Of a DNA stretch of 7,389 bases, positions 5,853 through 7,389 are shown one piece after another (the first letter of the stretch is position 1; every line of letters starts with the position of its first letter). The position numbers were made by a program, and so were the translations under genes. The notes beneath the pieces were generated by a model that searched no databases, had not been told where the DNA came from, and saw only the letters and a list, made by a program, of their open reading frames with translations. The DNA is from Anaerolineae bacterium (GTDB lineage: Bacteria > Chloroflexota > Anaerolineae > J102): contig WGCR01000098.1 in the NCBI GenBank assembly GCA_015493675.1, forward strand, positions 1 through 7,389. Reading direction: 5' to 3'.

Positions 5853-6194
5853 ATGCCCATGCACCGCCGATTGCTTTTTCTCGCATTATTTTTGTTGGCC
5901 AGTCTCACTTTGCTGGTCGGATGCGTCGCGCCTGCCTCGCCTGCAACGACGTCGCCCGGGGCTACGCCCTTGCCCGCGTGCTGCACCCCCAACCATCTGC
6001 TGGGCCAGAAAAGCTCCTATCTGGGAAAAGGAAGGGCGTTGGGCCAGCATTTGATTTTGCGTCCTGGTGGATCGATAATGACCTGGAACTGCCGATTTCT
6101 CAAAGGAAGGGCGTCATGTCTTTACCATCTGAACCCACAGCGACGGACTCTGTCCGGCCCAATCGGTCTATCTTTTGGGCCGCGATTCTTCTGA
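5853..6194 (+). CDS. Lipoprotein signal with unrecognised, probably degraded mature part
   Basis: The frame opens with a textbook lipoprotein signal: MPMHRR, a long Leu/Phe core, and lipobox LLVGC with the lipidated Cys at residue 24. A short Ala/Pro/Thr/Ser tether follows (APASPATTSPGATP). After that the 113-residue product matches nothing I know. Third-position GC is high up to about 6020 and then drops, and the frame runs 79 bases into the next gene, where that gene's frame is clearly the coding one. I infer a lipoprotein that has lost its domain by deletion or frameshift, leaving signal and tether. In another frame a stop at 6052-6054 would end a shorter product if a shift occurred near 5970. 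A genuine small lipoprotein of unknown function cannot be excluded. Starts 5853 and 5859 are both possible; there is no SD. Confidence 0.45.
   Translation: MPMHRRLLFLALFLLASLTLLVGCVAPASPATTSPGATPLPACCTPNHLLGQKSSYLGKGRALGQHLILRPGGSIMTWNCRFLKGRASCLYHLNPQRRTLSGPIGLSFGPRFF
6027..6114 (+). repeat. Two copies of a 13-base SD-bearing motif
   Basis: AAAGGAAGGGCGT occurs at 6027-6039 and again at 6102-6114, 75 bases apart. The second copy carries the SD of the gene at 6116. The first is followed by no plausible coding start except an in-frame TTG. The sequence between 6020 and 6115 shows no other feature I can support. Confidence 0.6.
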
Positions 6195-6559
6195 TCATTT
6201 ATGGCGTCATCGAGACCGGGGACTGCCTGACGGTGATTGCCATGCAGTTGGGGCTGGTCGGCAATGTCTACCCGACTTTCGTCTTTCCCGGGCTTCAGCA
6301 TCTGATGGACGCTCAGCCCATCTGGTTTTTGCCGCCATTTTTGTTTTTCACACTTTTGCATTTCTGGTCGGGCGTGGGGCTGTGGCGAAACCGTCTGTGG
6401 GGATGGTGGATGGCGATCTTCGTCACCGCCGCAGTCATCATTTTTACCCCCTTTCTTTTGCCGATGAGTGGCGGCGATATGCTTGTCGCCATTGTTCTCA
6501 TCGGGCTCCTGCTCATCGGCCGGTTTGGCCGCCAAACCCTGCCCGGAGGTGCACCATGA
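6116..6559 (+). CDS. Four-helix integral membrane protein of unknown function
   Basis: A 147-residue membrane protein that I do not recognise as a named family. After a polar N-terminus (1-18), hydrophobic segments lie at about 19-48, 69-91, 95-116 and 121-136, with a short basic WRNRLWGWW turn (90-98) between the second and third. The arrangement resembles small bacterial DUF membrane proteins that carry a WRGRxWAWW-like turn, but I cannot place it. ATG 6116 follows AAGGAAGG by 5 bases. The frame is open back to 5825, but that stretch covers the lipoprotein signal of another frame, so the internal start is preferred. Its stop overlaps the next start as ATGA, so the two products are likely made together and may act together in the membrane. 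Confidence 0.85.
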   Translation: MSLPSEPTATDSVRPNRSIFWAAILLIIYGVIETGDCLTVIAMQLGLVGNVYPTFVFPGLQHLMDAQPIWFLPPFLFFTLLHFWSGVGLWRNRLWGWWMAIFVTAAVIIFTPFLLPMSGGDMLVAIVLIGLLLIGRFGRQTLPGGAP

Positions 6560-7149
6560 TTGCCTGGATCAATTTTCTCATCCTGCTGATTGCCACATTT
6601 CTCACCGGTTTTCTTTACATAAAAAGTGTCCAGCCGATGGCGCTGTCACAAAAGATTGGGGACGCGGCCTGGCGCAAATGCGAGCGTTATCGCCGCATCT
6701 CCATCATCACCATGACCATCACGGTGATCAATTACATCGTTTACTATTTCTACCCGCTGCCGCTGCCCATCCCCCTCGCGTTTTTCTGGCCCTGGGCGGT
6801 TGCCATCGTCATCGGCCTCGTCATCCTGATTCCGGCCATGTATCTGCTGATACGGGGAAGCAGGGACGCGGGCGAAGAGACCCTCAAACCCCGGCCCGAG
6901 CACGCCATGTACGGCGGCATTTACGAAAAAATGCGCCATCCTCAGGCCGCGGGCGAGAGCGTTACCTGGCTGGGCGGCGCATTTCTGCTCAATTCGCCTT
7001 TTCTGGTTCTCTATTCGCTGATCTGGCTGCCCATTTACTACCTGATGTGCCGGGCCGAGGAAAAAGACCTGGTGCTGCGCTTCGGGCAGGATTACGTGAA
7101 TTACATGCAGCGAGTCGGATTTCTATGGCCCCGTCGACATAAGGCTTGA
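6556..7149 (+). CDS. Isoprenylcysteine carboxyl methyltransferase (ICMT)-like membrane methyltransferase
   Basis: A 197-residue integral membrane protein with the C-terminal signature of the ICMT / phospholipid methyltransferase superfamily. YGGIYEKMRHPQ (119-130) contains the conserved RHP, Gly133 follows, and AEEKDLVLRFGQDYVNYMQRV (167-187) contains the EE pair and the F-G-x-x-Y-x-x-Y pattern; the end FLWPRR resembles the family's V-x-x-x-x-P-R. In the family this region binds S-adenosylmethionine at the membrane surface. Helices lie about 3-22, 47-66, 78-99 and a long hydrophobic pair at 135-164. In bacteria the substrate is usually unknown: no prenylated-protein pathway is visible, and a lipid, quinone or small-molecule substrate is as likely. 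GGAGGT (6545-6550) lies 5 bases before ATG 6556, which overlaps the upstream stop. Confidence 0.85.
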   Translation: MIAWINFLILLIATFLTGFLYIKSVQPMALSQKIGDAAWRKCERYRRISIITMTITVINYIVYYFYPLPLPIPLAFFWPWAVAIVIGLVILIPAMYLLIRGSRDAGEETLKPRPEHAMYGGIYEKMRHPQAAGESVTWLGGAFLLNSPFLVLYSLIWLPIYYLMCRAEEKDLVLRFGQDYVNYMQRVGFLWPRRHKA

Positions 7150-7211
7150 AGCGGCGCCGCCTGCTGCCGGCAAGACGTCAGTTTTGCGGATGAAAGCATG
7201 GGGGCGCGGGG

Positions 7212-7240
7212 TTGACAATCCTGCCTGTCCATGACAAAAT
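7212..7240 (+). promoter_or_regulatory. Strong extended -10 promoter for the gene at 7338
   Basis: Perfect TTGACA (7212-7217), 17-base spacer, and CAAAAT (7235-7240, 4 of 6) preceded by TGA, an extended -10. Predicted transcription start is about 7247, leaving a leader of about 90 bases. This is the best promoter match in the window. Confidence 0.75.
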
Positions 7241-7253
7241 AGGAGTCATGCAA

Positions 7254-7284
7254 GGGCGCATGATTCGCGCCCGTTTTTGTTTTT
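7254..7284 (+). terminator. Intrinsic terminator-like hairpin inside a 5' leader
   Basis: GGGCGC (7254-7259) pairs perfectly with GCGCCC (7267-7272) around ATGATTC and is followed by GTTTTTGTTTTT. This has the form of a Rho-independent terminator. It sits only about 7 bases after the predicted start from the 7212 promoter, so it may attenuate that transcript, or it may simply end read-through from the methyltransferase operon (stop at 7149). The sequence alone does not decide. Confidence 0.65.
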
Positions 7285-7302
7285 GCATCGCATGCCCGAT
7301 GC
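7285..7302 (+). other. Second leader hairpin after the terminator-like structure
   Basis: GCATCG (7285-7290) pairs with CGATGC (7297-7302) around CATGCC, extendable by one T-A pair (7284/7303). The loop plus one flanking base, CATGCCC (7291-7297), is complementary to GGGCGCATG (7254-7262) if CG is bulged, so an alternative pairing that would break the terminator stem is possible. That alternative is inference. Confidence 0.4.
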
Positions 7303-7337
7303 ATCCTTCATTGCCATCTCAACAAGGAGTTTGACGC

Positions 7338-7389
7338 GTGAAAAGAACAGTGACTTTTATCCTCCTCATCGCTTTGTTGGCCCTCGCCC
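7338..7389 (+). CDS. Start of an exported protein, cut off by the window
   Basis: Seventeen codons are visible, beginning GTG with AAGGAG (7324-7329) eight bases upstream. The product starts MKRTVTFILLIALLALA, the basic n-region and hydrophobic core of a signal peptide. The mature part is outside the window, so no function can be given. Expression would depend on the leader with two hairpins that precedes it. Confidence 0.75.
   Translation, partial: MKRTVTFILLIALLALA

Noticed and set aside
5825..6115. Extending the four-helix membrane protein back to 5825 (244 residues)
   Set aside because: The extension crosses the lipoprotein signal in another frame and lacks an SD, whereas ATG 6116 has a strong SD at the right distance.
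7151..7160. GCGGCGCCGC palindrome just after the methyltransferase as a terminator
   Set aside because: A perfect 10-base palindrome has no room for a loop and no T-run follows directly; the structure at 7254-7284 is a better terminator.

Overview
This window most likely comes from a member of the phylum Chloroflexota (Anaerolineae- or Caldilineae-like). The evidence is a secreted protein that combines a GIDPTGGTDP...VVWGP beta-sandwich domain with a long Thr/Pro/Ala linker and a C-terminal membrane helix, a style common in that group. It is supported by a divergent YchF, GC-rich coding sequence, and several genes that appear to be leaderless or to lack a clear Shine-Dalgarno (SD) site. The assignment is inference from protein style; no rRNA or marker phylogeny is possible here.

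Layout. Positions 1-1523, minus strand: folK (folate biosynthesis) followed by ychF (ribosome-associated ATPase, C-terminus cut by the window edge), probably one operon. Positions 1524-1580 are a 57-base divergent promoter region with interleaved promoters on the two strands, each with its -10 box 7-8 bases from a start codon, so both genes may be leaderless. Positions 1581-2591, plus strand: an exported, membrane-anchored surface protein with a repeat-rich linker. Positions 2592-2832: a non-coding stretch containing an imperfect palindromic repeat element of about 84 bases. Positions 2833-4871: a two-component pair, an OmpR/PhoB-type response regulator and a membrane histidine kinase, coupled by an ATGA overlap. 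Positions 4872-5003: a promoter, a 5'-proximal hairpin and a good SD leading to an alpha/beta hydrolase (5004-5795). Positions 5853-7149: a lipoprotein signal with no recognisable mature domain (probably a decayed or truncated gene), then a four-helix membrane protein and an isoprenylcysteine carboxyl methyltransferase (ICMT)-like membrane methyltransferase, the last two coupled by ATGA. Positions 7150-7337: a strong extended -10 promoter followed immediately by a terminator-like hairpin and a second hairpin. Position 7338 to the end: the first codons of another exported protein.

How the genes work together. Only three functional couplings are visible: folK-ychF as co-transcribed housekeeping genes, the regulator-kinase pair as one signalling unit, and the four-helix protein with the methyltransferase. 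Nothing ties the hydrolase or the surface protein to the kinase beyond adjacency. I did not find a defence system, mobile element with a transposase, CRISPR array or biosynthetic cluster. The most unusual content is non-coding: the palindromic element, the compact divergent leaderless promoter pair, and two leaders of the same design (extended -10 promoter, TGCAA, GC hairpin, SD), one of which resembles an attenuator.
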